64,000 bases of DNA from Panagrolaimus kolymaensis. Taxonomy: Eukaryota; Nematoda; Chromadorea; Rhabditida; Panagrolaimidae. The notes under the pieces were generated by a model, which worked only from the letters and a program-made list of their open reading frames with translations, had not been told where the DNA came from and did no database searches. Shown here in pieces: positions 50,801 to 58,895 of the stretch. Position 1 is the stretch's first letter. Each line of letters begins with the position of its first letter. The translations under genes and the position numbers were made by a program. Location of the stretch: contig JAJQJQ010000022.1 of NCBI GenBank assembly GCA_028622995.1, forward strand, positions 434,001 to 498,000. Direction: 5' to 3'.

Positions 50801-53127
50801 AGCAACAAACGATTGCGATGGCCGAAGATGCTACGGTTTCCGATATGATTCGAGATGCGATGAAAAAGTCAAAGTTATTAGCGTTCTTTGATTTAAATAG
50901 AAATGCGCCAAACGGAGTTAATCGAAATCTTACGTATGTAGAGCTTTGCCACCATTTTACATGGGACGCAAAAAAACGCGAATGGCATACACGTTTGAGA
51001 ACTACGAAACCGAAATGTCCACGAATGTACGCTGTTAACCCGAAAAACACCGAATTGTTTTACCTTCGAAAGTTATTAACGATTGTTAAAGGTCCAAGAG
51101 ATTACGAAGATTTACGTAGAGATCCTTACGATCCTAATGCAATTCATGCAACGTTCCGCGAAGCGTGTGTAGCACGAGGATTGGTTGAATCCGATCAAAT
51201 TTATTACGATGCGTTACACGAAGGAACGTTTTTCAATTTACCGAGAGAATTACGACGCTTATTCGCACGAATCGTTGCTCATTGTGATGTTGAAGCTCCG
51301 TTATGGTTATGGAATCAGTTTCGTCATCAGTTAATCTCTGATTTACTTCGAAGTCATCGCGGTGATCAAGATCTTGCGGAAACTTTAGCATGGCGTCAAG
51401 TTTTACGAATGATTATTAACAATGAGCGATCGCTTGAAGATTATCCAATTCTTCAAATGGTTGCTGAAATTGTTGGTATTGATGACGAAAGCGTTGATAT
51501 TACGGCACACCGTCTCCGAGGCGATCAAATGCGAGGAACTTTGAATCCCGAACAAGCGAATGCGTACGAAGCGATTATGCAAAGAGTCGTCAATCCAGAT
51601 AATTCTGCGGCCTGCTTTTACATTGATGGCCCAGGAGGTTCAGGAAAAACGTATCTTTTTAATTGTTTATTTTCGAATTTGGTTGCGTCCGATACCGATG
51701 TTGTTATTATGGCATGGAGCGGTATTGCAGCAAGTTTATATGAAACGGGGCGAACAGCTCATAACGTATTTAAGCTTGATTTTCCGTTCGGCGAAGAAAG
51801 TCAATCCGGTGTAGTTTCTTCGGATTCACTTGGACAAGCGTTACGTAAAGTTAAAGTTGTTGTCTGGGATGAAACACCGATGGCACCACGAAGAGCACTT
51901 GAAGTTGTTGATGAAAAGTTACGCGAAATTATGAATAACGACACTCCGTTCGGTGGAAAGGTTATCGTTTGCGGTGGAGATTTTCGTCAGTTAGGACCCG
52001 TTGTGAAAAACGGTACGCGTAACGATGTTATCCGAAATAGCGTTAAGATGAGTCCGCTTTGGCCTCTTTTCTCGGCGAATAAATACGATTTGATTAGTAA
52101 CGAAAGAGCCGATAATAACGGAGATGATTTTGCGGAAACGATATTGAGGATTGGAAACGGAAGCGCAAACGATGTTCACGGCAAAGTATCGTTACCCGAA
52201 GAGTGTATTAGTGAGAGTGATTTAGTTGAGGTTATTTTCGGTGATGTTATAAGGAATAACGATTTAAATGCGTTTGCGTCTAGAGCTATTCTTTCCACGG
52301 TTAATGCTGAAGTTGATACGTATAACGAAGCGATTATCGATTTACTTGATAGCGAAACCGAAAGGATTTATCAAGCTGTCGATCGAGTTGAAGATAACGT
52401 ATTTGAGTATAGCCCCGAACACTTTGAGACTTTTAAGCCAAACGGTTTCCCTGCGTACAAGCTACGACTTCGAGTAAATGCGGTGATTATGCTTATGCGT
52501 AACTTGAGCATCCGAGAAGGTTTATGTAACGGAACGCGACTAATTGTAAAGAGACTTGAACGTAACATTATTGTTGCTGAAAAGTTGACAAATCGAAGCG
52601 ATAATAACGAAGATAACATGGTAATGATTCCACGAATTACGCTCCTCGACGATTCAAGCGTTTTGAAAGTTTACCGCACACAATTTCCGGTTCGAGTTGC
52701 GTTCGCTTTAACGATTAATAAAGGACAAGGACAAACGTTTGACTGTGTAGGAGTTGATTTCAGTAAAGGAATTTTTACGCACGGCCATTGTTATGTTGCT
52801 CTTTCTCGCACTCGTGCATGGGATAAGCTTCATATTAAATTGCCCGCCGACGATGTGAACAGTACGCGAAATATCGTTTACAACGAACTTTTGAACGACG
52901 ATCCGCGTTCAGTAATGTCTCCGGATGCTCCAGATTATGCAGCGTTAAATCCGGATTGGAACGATGAGAATGACGTAAATATGGAAGTTGAAGAAGAGCC
53001 TATCGATGAAGATAACGAAGTTATACAAAATGTTTCCGGTAACGATTTAGTTGATTTAGAGTATGAGATTAGCGATGAGTGGGACGATAACATTGAAATG
53101 AATGATATAGTTAGCGATTCTGATTAG
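47836..53127 (+). CDS. Helitron RepHel protein (HUH replication initiator plus Pif1 helicase)
   Basis: Intronless, uninterrupted 1763-residue frame. It nicks, unwinds and mobilises the element. Order: three copies of a short GLRAN repeat (residues ~14-35); a charged 23-residue tandem repeat of type RLADLRERNRLSRD...EQREA, about seven copies (about 149-309); a Cys/His zinc-binding module starting at C326 (CTFCSGLHYTC...CCNCGRV); the Helitron-like N domain; the HUH Rep domain with PHIH at 786-789 and the two catalytic Tyr at 924 and 928 (YLFKYLFKG); and a Pif1-type SF1B helicase with Walker A GPGGSGKT (1265-1272), Walker B VVWDETPMA, GGDFRQLGPV and the C-terminal INKGQGQTF and YVALSRTRAWDKL motifs. 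All key catalytic residues are present, so it may be active. The ending is acidic. Codon use is visibly richer in CG and GC-ending codons than the host genes. No OTU, RPA or endonuclease domain is seen. Confidence 0.95.
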   Translation: MQANVNASDENVNGLRANSGLRANNHGLRANLRNDELENVERSDEVNEIELMEVEDNVSEPILMGAMIDANVIEGEELIPNEEVQLAAAISEDFATYCRRKKIRSSAANRRKWTRHRQSDEERLSELERLRQQRREARQRESAGQRALRLADLRERNRLSRDDEDNGQREARLADLRERNRLSRDTQDDEQREARLVADREQHALSRDNESDEQREARLAALRERNRLSRDNEDVEQQEARLHAQRILQASQRENESVEEQEARLEDDRVQHALARENETQAGRVQRNESRRTDYERQRENPANAFRAANSDNVEQFTLGERDTPCTFCSGLHYTCENRTAQGTYDNCCNCGRVKVDFEPDFPEQLKAMLKREEGTDWRPFHDKINKYNTSVSFAYMKGEMRQLPGIFHYRVHGEVMHVLPRYTDPLPGQRPAFGQLWIVETNDAIEYRCQAPFASDCERRIFEFLHTLLANINEYANIYRMLHDIEDEEREVAEREGRTPKVCKILFKKTTNNTSDTYALPTVSNEVAGIFICDENGDIPWNDIQVQRKCNDGEPPMAQRISKYSKHCEPLTFVLFNPYGRGDFWHYDRPKNPSNPQGGKLTALQYFLYKLALRTENEDEPFNPILHGGKLLSKYLVWSFTIVDNERLKFLRLNQKKLRVDTYTGLTDYLRNVGEANDSLPGKKFVLPSSYTMGPRSQSEFLNDANAMCQKHGKPSLFITKTCNPDDPDITRHLFENQRAYDRPDVVDIVFNYHVKQFVKEMKSGIFGKVKAFLYVVEFQKRGLPHIHSLWWFEEEWNDIAKINDFISAELPDRESDPVLYDLVVKHMLHRPCGEYDPNAMCMQDGTCKRHFPKAFSEETTFDENSYPTYRRRNDGKQATVNFKGRPFILDNRSVVPYNAYLLKRFGCHINIEVVCSLRTVNYLFKYLFKGPDRINIEISSGQVNYDEIQCFLDARYLSAHEACWRLYKFDMHFSSESIERLQVHLPEQQTIAMAEDATVSDMIRDAMKKSKLLAFFDLNRNAPNGVNRNLTYVELCHHFTWDAKKREWHTRLRTTKPKCPRMYAVNPKNTELFYLRKLLTIVKGPRDYEDLRRDPYDPNAIHATFREACVARGLVESDQIYYDALHEGTFFNLPRELRRLFARIVAHCDVEAPLWLWNQFRHQLISDLLRSHRGDQDLAETLAWRQVLRMIINNERSLEDYPILQMVAEIVGIDDESVDITAHRLRGDQMRGTLNPEQANAYEAIMQRVVNPDNSAACFYIDGPGGSGKTYLFNCLFSNLVASDTDVVIMAWSGIAASLYETGRTAHNVFKLDFPFGEESQSGVVSSDSLGQALRKVKVVVWDETPMAPRRALEVVDEKLREIMNNDTPFGGKVIVCGGDFRQLGPVVKNGTRNDVIRNSVKMSPLWPLFSANKYDLISNERADNNGDDFAETILRIGNGSANDVHGKVSLPEECISESDLVEVIFGDVIRNNDLNAFASRAILSTVNAEVDTYNEAIIDLLDSETERIYQAVDRVEDNVFEYSPEHFETFKPNGFPAYKLRLRVNAVIMLMRNLSIREGLCNGTRLIVKRLERNIIVAEKLTNRSDNNEDNMVMIPRITLLDDSSVLKVYRTQFPVRVAFALTINKGQGQTFDCVGVDFSKGIFTHGHCYVALSRTRAWDKLHIKLPADDVNSTRNIVYNELLNDDPRSVMSPDAPDYAALNPDWNDENDVNMEVEEEPIDEDNEVIQNVSGNDLVDLEYEISDEWDDNIEMNDIVSDSD
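47875..47930 (+). repeat. 15-bp coding repeat at start of Helitron ORF
   Basis: The 15-mer GGCCTTCGGGCAAAC occurs three times within about 55 bp, spaced by a few bases, coding for the GLRAN repeats. It is much GC-richer than the surroundings. Each unit contains GGCC and TTCGGG and can form small self-complementary structures. Confidence 0.8.
48281..48763 (+). repeat. 69-bp (23-residue) coding tandem repeat in Helitron ORF
   Basis: About seven imperfect units of 69 bp encode the charged REARL...RNRLSRD motif. The first four units are closest to each other, the last three degenerate. Similar Arg/Glu-rich repeats are common at the N-termini of Helitron proteins (family knowledge). An antisense open frame of 200 codons across it is a by-product. 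Confidence 0.75.
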
Positions 53128-53201
53128 ATCGATGTTGCGTTTGTTATAGCGATGAGTTGCGTTTTGAGCATATTTACAATGTTATATCAGTTGTAAGTAT
53201 T

Positions 53202-53398
53202 AAATGTCCTGCCAATTTATTGGATAAATGCGTGCCTTCTCGGAGGCAAGTATGAGGTGCATTATGCTTAAATCACCTCAGGTGATCCACATGCTTAACA
53301 TAGCGCATTGTTGACAGTTTAATGCCTGGTATGGTCATATGTAATAATTGCACCTGCGTTACGTATGAGATGGGATTTTTTGACCCTTTTTAAGGGTT
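53202..53398 (+). repeat. Structured direct repeat, copy A (Helitron 3' region)
   Basis: First of two ~195-bp direct repeats between the RepHel stop and the 3' terminus. It contains, in order, a stem GCCTTC-TC-GGAGGC, the near-perfect palindrome TCACCTCAGGTGA, the block CATGCTTAACATAGCGCATTG, TACGTATGAGATG and a CCCTTTTTAAGGG palindrome. No open frame spans it. Confidence 0.8.
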
Positions 53399-53551
53399 TT
53401 AATTTCCTTATGAACGATAAAAGTTGCGTCATGAAGTTTTACGGAAATTTTCAACGATAGTACTTCAAGTAAGAAAAGTTATACGATGTTTATGTTAGCG
53501 ATGAGAAAAGGCTTGACCATATATACAAGGCCATATGCAGTAGCAAGTAAG

Positions 53552-53743
53552 AAATGTCATGCCTATTTATGGGATAAATGCGCGCTTCCTCGGAAGCGAG
53601 TATGTGGTGCTTGCTCAAATCACCTCAGGTGAGCCACATGCTTAACATAGCGCATTGTTGACATTTTAGTACCTGGTATGATTATATATGTTGATTGCAC
53701 CTCCGTACGTATAAGATGCGGTTTCTTTGCCCTTTTAAAGGGT
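53552..53743 (+). repeat. Structured direct repeat, copy B (Helitron 3' region)
   Basis: Second copy of the module, about 350 bp downstream of copy A. The same elements recur in the same order: GCTTCC-TC-GGAAGC, CACCTCAGGTGA, the CATGCTTAACATAGCGCATTG block, TACGTATAAGATG and CCCTTTTAAAGGG. The first stem differs from copy A at several bases but stays paired on both sides, so structure has been kept while sequence changed. Confidence 0.8.
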
Positions 53744-53969
53744 GTTGTTGACCCAGAACTAACAACTATCCTCCAATATGCTGAGAACCTTGACGAGGTT
53801 TGGAGGCTTACTATTGAAGTTATTACTGTTTACAGTAATGCACTTTAATAAACCAATACTCAGCCATTTTTGTTTTAGTTTATGTTGTGTTACAGTTTTT
53901 TTATTGTCGTTGTAAACATGTAACAGTTCCGTAGATACATTTGAATAATTGTATGTTTAGTTTGAGGGA

Positions 53970-53984
53970 CTTACCGAAGGTAAG
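53970..53984 (+). terminator. Helitron 3' hairpin, copy 1
   Basis: Perfect 6-bp stem CTTACC-GAA-GGTAAG (extendable through GG...CC with one bulge), 15 bases before the terminal CTTG at 53996-53999. In Helitrons this hairpin signals the end of rolling-circle transfer; failure to stop here gives read-through into downstream DNA. Confidence 0.85.
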
Positions 53985-53999
53985 GCCCCAATGTTCTTG

Positions 54000-55093
54000 T
54001 CTTCCTTTTTAAATTGGAGTGTCGTGTCTGTTTGTTTGTATGTCGGTTCTGCTTTGTTTTTATTTTGTCCCGATAGCCTAGATCAGTTTTTTACGCTGAT
54101 TCCGAATATGTTGGTCTCACGCTTCGGAGAGTCAAATATTGATATGTTTTGACCAGTTTAAATTTGCATTTTTTGAAATTTTCTCGACACGAAAGTTTCC
54201 CTCTGTGTTTTTTCTGTTGAATTTTGGAAGTGAAAAATTTGTTTTTCTCTGATTTTCAGTATAGTTGTTTTTAGTGAGATGTTTAATGGTGTTTGGGTTA
54301 ATATTTATTTTTTTTGGGTGGAGTTGTTTTGGTGAGATGTAAGATGGCTTTCGGGTGGATATTTAGTTGTTTTTGGTGAGATGTAAGATGGCTTTCGGGT
54401 GGACATTTAGTTGTTTTTGGTGAGATGTAAGATGGCTTTCTGGTGGATATTTAGTTGTTTTTGGTGAGATGTAAGATGGTTTTCGGGTGGACATTTAGTT
54501 GTTTTTGGTGAGATGTAAGATGGTTTTCGGGTTGATATTTATTGATTTTCGGGTGATTGTTTGATTATGTTTGGTTAGATATTTGGTTGTTTTTGGGTTG
54601 AAATGTGTTTTGGGGCCTGAAGGGCCCATTGTAATTAGACCTATGGAATGGACCTCGAAGTGGTTAAGATGTAGCCGAATATGAGAGATATGGAAATGCA
54701 TGGCCCGGGAAACCGTTGATTATTGGAGAAGATTTTTTTGTAAAATTTAGGATGTCTGCCGTTGGCATGGCTCCAAAATTTACCATGAAAAATGGAATGT
54801 AAGCCTGTAAGGCCATGGACAATGTTGTTTATTTTAATTGTATTGTTGTAGACACGCATGGTGTTTGGGCACTCTATTTTTTTCCAATTTTGCACCCTTT
54901 AAAAAAGCACATAATTTCCCCTTTGATAATTTTTTAGAATTCCTAAAACATGTGCACTCTCTAAGTTTCTCAAAAAATACCTTAATGTGTAAAATGTCCA
55001 CGTTTTGATTGTAAAAATGTAACGGTTTCGAAGATTGTTTGTTTGTATGTTTAGTTTGAGGGACTTACCGAAGGTAAGGCCCCAATGTTCTTG
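54000..55093 (+). mobile_element. Non-autonomous Helitron joined directly to the first copy
   Basis: A 1094-bp element that begins TCTTCC at 54000, immediately after the CTTG of the first copy, and ends CTTG at 55090-55093, followed by T (55094). Its first ~255 bp match 47353-47640 of the autonomous copy with small indels, including a long identical block CCCGATAGCCTAGATCAG and onward. Its last ~100 bp match the first copy's 3' end including the same hairpin (near 55064-55078). The middle is unrelated and has no coding capacity; it carries a 44-bp minisatellite. With copy 1 it forms one 7.7-kb head-to-tail unit flanked by A (47352) and T (55094). Confidence 0.9.
54319..54560 (+). repeat. 44-bp minisatellite within the non-autonomous Helitron
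   Basis: Units start with TTAGTTGTTTTTGGTGAGAT at 54363, 54407, 54451 and 54495, exactly 44 bp apart, with degenerate units before and after. Consensus continues GTAAGATGGCTTTCGGGTGG. The central units differ at only a few positions, so the array expanded recently. Confidence 0.9.
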
Positions 55094-55983
55094 TTCTTAG
55101 ATATATGAGGAGGAGGTCAACAGGACAAGGATATGGCGAAATAATATAAAGTTTTTTTTTGCCATTGAATTAAAAACCAAAGAAAAAAAACTAGGCCGAT
55201 GATGGCAAAAAAAAGTCTGTACAAGGCTATCGGAAATTATAAAAAAATGATTTAAACGAAATTTAAAATAAAAAAGTTTTGTGGGAGAAACAATTAAAAA
55301 AATGTAAAACAATATTGGATTTTTTTCTTCTTCATATATTTTTTTAGTATTTTATCGGGCCAAGGACAATTGTAGCACATAACATCGATGACGGAGAGAT
55401 GATTTCATTACAAAAGAATAAGAGGGACAATAATAAAGCAACTAAAGCTTTGAACTAAACTAATAATCGAGGAATATGAAATGAACTAACGGAGATGGGA
55501 GAAAAGTGGAATAAAAGGAGATCATCCATCCTAAATTTTTGCGGAAAATCGTTTAAACACTTTTGTAAAAAATGAGCAATATTTTATGTCAAATGCCGGA
55601 AGTGTGTTTGTTGTGTATGTGTTGAATACACTCAATCTCGATCCAAATTTAATGCAAATATTCGCAAAGAGTATCTATCGTAGTTTTCATTTTTCGCATG
55701 ATCAAAATCTTTAATAAACCCTCACAAAAACTATGCTAACATCAAAACTCACGCAACAAAAATTCTCAAAAAGGATCTCTCCCTCTTGATCCCATTTCAT
55801 TTTTATAATAGAAAACGAAAGAAATATTATTATTATTTACTTAATACACAATGTCACATTATTCGTGACTTAATACACTTAACATTATAAAATTATTTTA
55901 TTCTGTAAAACCAACAACGTAACAGTTTAATAAAAACACAAAGGCTTCTCCGTTTACAATAAAGGATAGGCAGAACAAAAAAA
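55094..55983. other. Intergenic between Helitron pair and rps-11 3' end
   Basis: AT-rich. On the minus strand an AATAAA lies at 55897-55902, about 85 bp past the rps-11 stop, and is its likely polyadenylation signal. Nothing else is seen. Confidence 0.5.
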
Positions 55984-56520
55984 TTAGAACTTATCAAAGG
56001 CTTTATTAGCTCCAGTCGCCTTGATAACCTTCAAAACATTGAAGCGAACAGTTTTGCAGAGTGGACGACATTCACCAACGATCACAACATCACCAATAGC
56101 AACATCACTGAAGGCAGGAGAAAGATGTACAGACATGTTCTTGTGGCGTTTTTCATAACGACGATATTTGGGTACAAAATGAAGATAATCACGACGAATA
56201 ACAATAGTCCGCTGCATCTTTGTTTTCATTACAACACCAGAGAGGATACGGCCACGAATAGAGATATCACCAGTGAAAGGACATTTCTTGTCGATGTAAG
56301 TACCGTCGATAGCCTGAAAAGGAGATAAATTAATACAATGTTAAAGTTATCAAAGAAAAAGGAAGTTAAAAATACTTACTTCACGAGGAGTTTTGAATCC
56401 AAGACCAACATTTTTGTAGTAACGGTCTTTCTTACCCTTCTTGATTAAACCAAGAGTTCGGGCTTTAGAATTGAGGAAGACATTGTCCTGTTTGTGGAAG
56501 GAGCGAGTAAGATCAGCCAT
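55984..56520 (-). CDS. rps-11: 40S ribosomal protein S11 (uS17)
   Basis: Small-subunit ribosomal protein that binds 18S rRNA. Two exons: 56520-56380 and 56313-55984; 156 residues, the normal eukaryotic length. The sequence is clearly eS11/uS17: it starts [11 protein letters not shown], has [18 protein letters not shown] in exon 1, [16 protein letters not shown], then [33 protein letters not shown] and [18 protein letters not shown]. Immediately upstream of the ATG on the minus strand a TTTTATAG acceptor about 20 bases before the start fits spliced-leader addition or a 5' UTR intron. Its codons are more C-ending than those of most neighbours, as expected for a highly expressed gene. Confidence 0.97.
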
Positions 56521-57216
56521 TGTAAAAGGCTTTGGTACCTATAAAAGTAAGGTAAACATCGATCGAAGCAGCAAAAAAATATATGAAAAAATGGCGCGAA
56601 ACACGGAGATGAATGCCGTTTTAAGCTATGTTATGGAGAAATATGAAATAATAAACTAGTTTAAAGCTTCGGTAAGCAAAAAATTATGAAGTAAGAAGAA
56701 AATCATGGCAAAACACTAGCTATTTATAAGATGAAGACAAGGTGGAAATATATATAAAACGCTAAAATAGACGACTTTTTCAAGATTTTTAGCAAGTGAA
56801 TGAAGTTTGTTTTAGCTTGGAATATGACAAAAATGGAAACTGACATTGGGTAAAACTCCTATAGGTAAAAATAAGCAAAAATGTTTGGAAAAAGTTAGAT
56901 AAAAATCATAGAAACATTGAGCAAAAAAAAAGTTAGTTGCAAAAAAAATGTGCAAACAAAAGAGGAAAGGCAGCCAAGCAAAAATTTAAGAGCCACAAAG
57001 CTACAGTATGAAGCAGGCTTTCGTGTTGAAAGCATTGCGCCTTTTTTCATTTGCTTTGAATGAAGCAAAAGTTTTGAAAGAAAAAAAAGCGAAGTCAGCT
57101 TTTCTTCTTTGAACATAGAAAAATTGTTAAACTTTTTTTATTACAAAACTTTTTATAATTTTGTAATTTTTTAGTGCCTGGTAAATAAGCTATTTACACT
57201 TGTTTTTGATAATTTC
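56521..57216. promoter_or_regulatory. Divergent promoter region rps-11 / ISD11 cluster
   Basis: About 700 bp separate the two oppositely oriented start codons. It is AT-rich without a gene. A TTTTTTAG acceptor at 57166-57173, about 44 nt before the ISD11 ATG, is a good candidate trans-splice site for the first gene of the plus-strand cluster. Confidence 0.5.
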
Positions 57217-57604
57217 ATGTCGGTTATTCCACGAGCTACTTGGGTTAAGCTCTATAAAGATCTCATTCGAGCTTCCAACGAAGTAAGTTACAAACTTTTT
57301 ACACTTTAAAAAACCTAATTTACCATAACTCTGTCATTTTTTAGTTTCCTCAATACAATTTCCGTCTTTTTGCTCGTCGACGAGTTCGTGATTACTTTGA
57401 ATTGAATCGATCTGTCACTAATCAAGAACAATTGGCCAAACTCTTTGAGGTTTGTTTGAGTTTCATCTGAATCTAATCTCATCTGAATTTTTGTTTTAGG
57501 AAGGAAAATCCAATCTCAAAACTATTCAACGACAAGCAACAATAAGCAAAAGTTATCCTCACAGCAAACTCGTGATTGAAGCGCCTTCTCCAACTCAAGT
57601 TTAA
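57217..57604 (+). CDS. isd11: ISD11/LYRM4, LYR-motif Fe-S assembly subunit
   Basis: Mitochondrial partner that stabilises the cysteine desulfurase NFS1 (with acyl carrier protein) in Fe-S cluster assembly. Exons 57217-57282, 57345-57449, 57500-57604; 91 residues, the same as human LYRM4. The LYR-type motif reads L-Y-K near residue 12 (WVKLYKDLIRASNE), so Arg is replaced by Lys. It is followed by the conserved F in NFRLFARRRVRDYF, the Asn-containing linker, and IQRQATISKSYPHSKLVIE, which matches LYRM4 rather than other LYRM proteins. The next gene starts 87 bp downstream on the same strand. Confidence 0.9.
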
Positions 57605-57691
57605 CAACCTTCTCTCTTGGTATTATTATCGCCGGTGTATTATATATTTTTCAAACTTTATTGTAAATAGTTACTAGTCTCAATTTCAAAG

Positions 57692-58723
57692 ATGGTCAAA
57701 TCTCGTCAATGTCCAAAATGCAAAACAACAGAGCAACAAAATCGTTCGCTTACGATGATGATCAATGAATGCGGACATCCGATTTGTAAAAATTGTGTGG
57801 ATAACATTTTTGCATGGAATACCGCGGATTGTCCCATTTGTCATAAAACATTAAAAAAAAACAACTTCTGGGAACAAAAATTCGATAATCCTGCTATTGA
57901 ACGTGAACTCTATCATCGTAAACGGCTGTCTAAAGTAAGTTCTTCACCCTTTTTTTTTAAACTCTTTACTTTGCTTTACCTACTTTTTTTCAGATTTTTT
58001 GCCTTAAAGAAGGCGAATTTCCATCTTTGAGAGCTTATAATGATTACCTGGAACGTATTGAACATTGTATTTGCAACCTTGTTGATGGTATCGATGTTAA
58101 AGAAACAGAAGCTGAAATCGCAAAATTTCAAAAGGATAATTCTGATGCTATTGAAAGAAATCGAAAGAAGCTGAGTGAAGATGATATTTGGATTAAAAAG
58201 ACGTTGGAAGAAGAGGATGAAAGGCATCGACGTGTGAATGCTGAACTTCTTAATGAGAATATGCAACAAAAGAAGAAGACCGCTGATGATAGGACTAAAG
58301 AAGTCCTTGATGAACTTCGAGCTGGTGGTCTACCTGCTGAAGTCATCGTTGATAAACGTCGAAAACAACAACTTGAACAAGAAATTCTTGCACGAGATGC
58401 TGAAAAACAGAAGAAAGTTCTTAAAATGGGTTGGTTTTTTTAATCGTTTTTATACATATATTTACCTCTTTTTTTCAGCAACGCGGCTAGAAAAGGTCAC
58501 ATTCGGTTCTCTTACAACATCTGGTGCTCCTTATATGCATGTTTTACCTCGTTTGTATGTTAGTGGTCCTCAACTTCCAACTTATGAAGAAATGCAAACT
58601 CTTGGTTATCTCAATTTTGCAGTTATTCCTGGTCGAGATAAAGTTGCTGGTGGTTTTGTACCAGAAGTCCCACTTTCACGGGCATTGTTTGAAGCTAGAC
58701 AAGATTTATTTTCTGGAATTTAG
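57692..58723 (+). CDS. mnat-1: MNAT1/MAT1, CDK-activating kinase assembly factor (TFIIH)
   Basis: RING protein that assembles CDK7-cyclin H and anchors it to TFIIH, in cell-cycle control and Pol II tail phosphorylation. Exons 57692-57934, 57994-58429, 58479-58723; 307 residues (human 309). The N-terminal C3HC4 RING starts QCPKCKTTEQQNRSL, then INECGHPICKNCVD and DCPICHKTLKKNNF, with the typical MAT1 EGEFPSLRAYNDYLE just after. A long charged coiled-coil middle and a hydrophobic C-terminus that binds CDK7-cyclin H follow. The second intron splits an Ala codon, giving ...KMATRLEKVTFG. It lies 87 bp after ISD11 and 172 bp before transportin-3. AATAAA at 58755-58760. Confidence 0.93.
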
Positions 58724-58895
58724 GCTTTTGTGTTATTGTTGTTACAAAGTTTTTAATAAACTATATTTGTTTTAATTTTTTGTTTTTGAATGCACCTTTG
58801 TAACAGTTTGAAACTGATGTTTACCTTTCTTTGAATGTCATTTATTAAAGATACGCTCATCCTCTCCATCTTTTAGTACCGGTCAATTAATTCTA

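Larger units (their letters stand above)
47353..53999 (+). mobile_element. Autonomous Helitron, complete copy
   Basis: A 6.65-kb rolling-circle transposon. The 5' terminus is TCTTCCTTTTTAA at 47353, preceded by A (47352). The 3' terminus is CTTG (53996-53999), preceded by a hairpin CTTACC-GAA-GGTAAG (53970-53984) and a short spacer. Both ends were located by comparison with the second copy that follows directly: identity starts exactly at TC and stops exactly after CTTG. A 5' TC, a hairpin near the 3' end and insertion between A and T are Helitron hallmarks (established knowledge); the canonical 3' end is CTRR, so CTTG deviates at the third base. It contains one intact RepHel reading frame and, 3' of it, two structured direct repeats. 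Confidence 0.92.

Noticed and set aside
47353..54260. Long direct repeats either side of the big ORF look like LTRs of a retrotransposon
   Set aside because: There is no reverse transcriptase, integrase, primer-binding site or TG...CA ends. The ORF is a RepHel protein and the repeats are the 5' ends of two tandem Helitrons.
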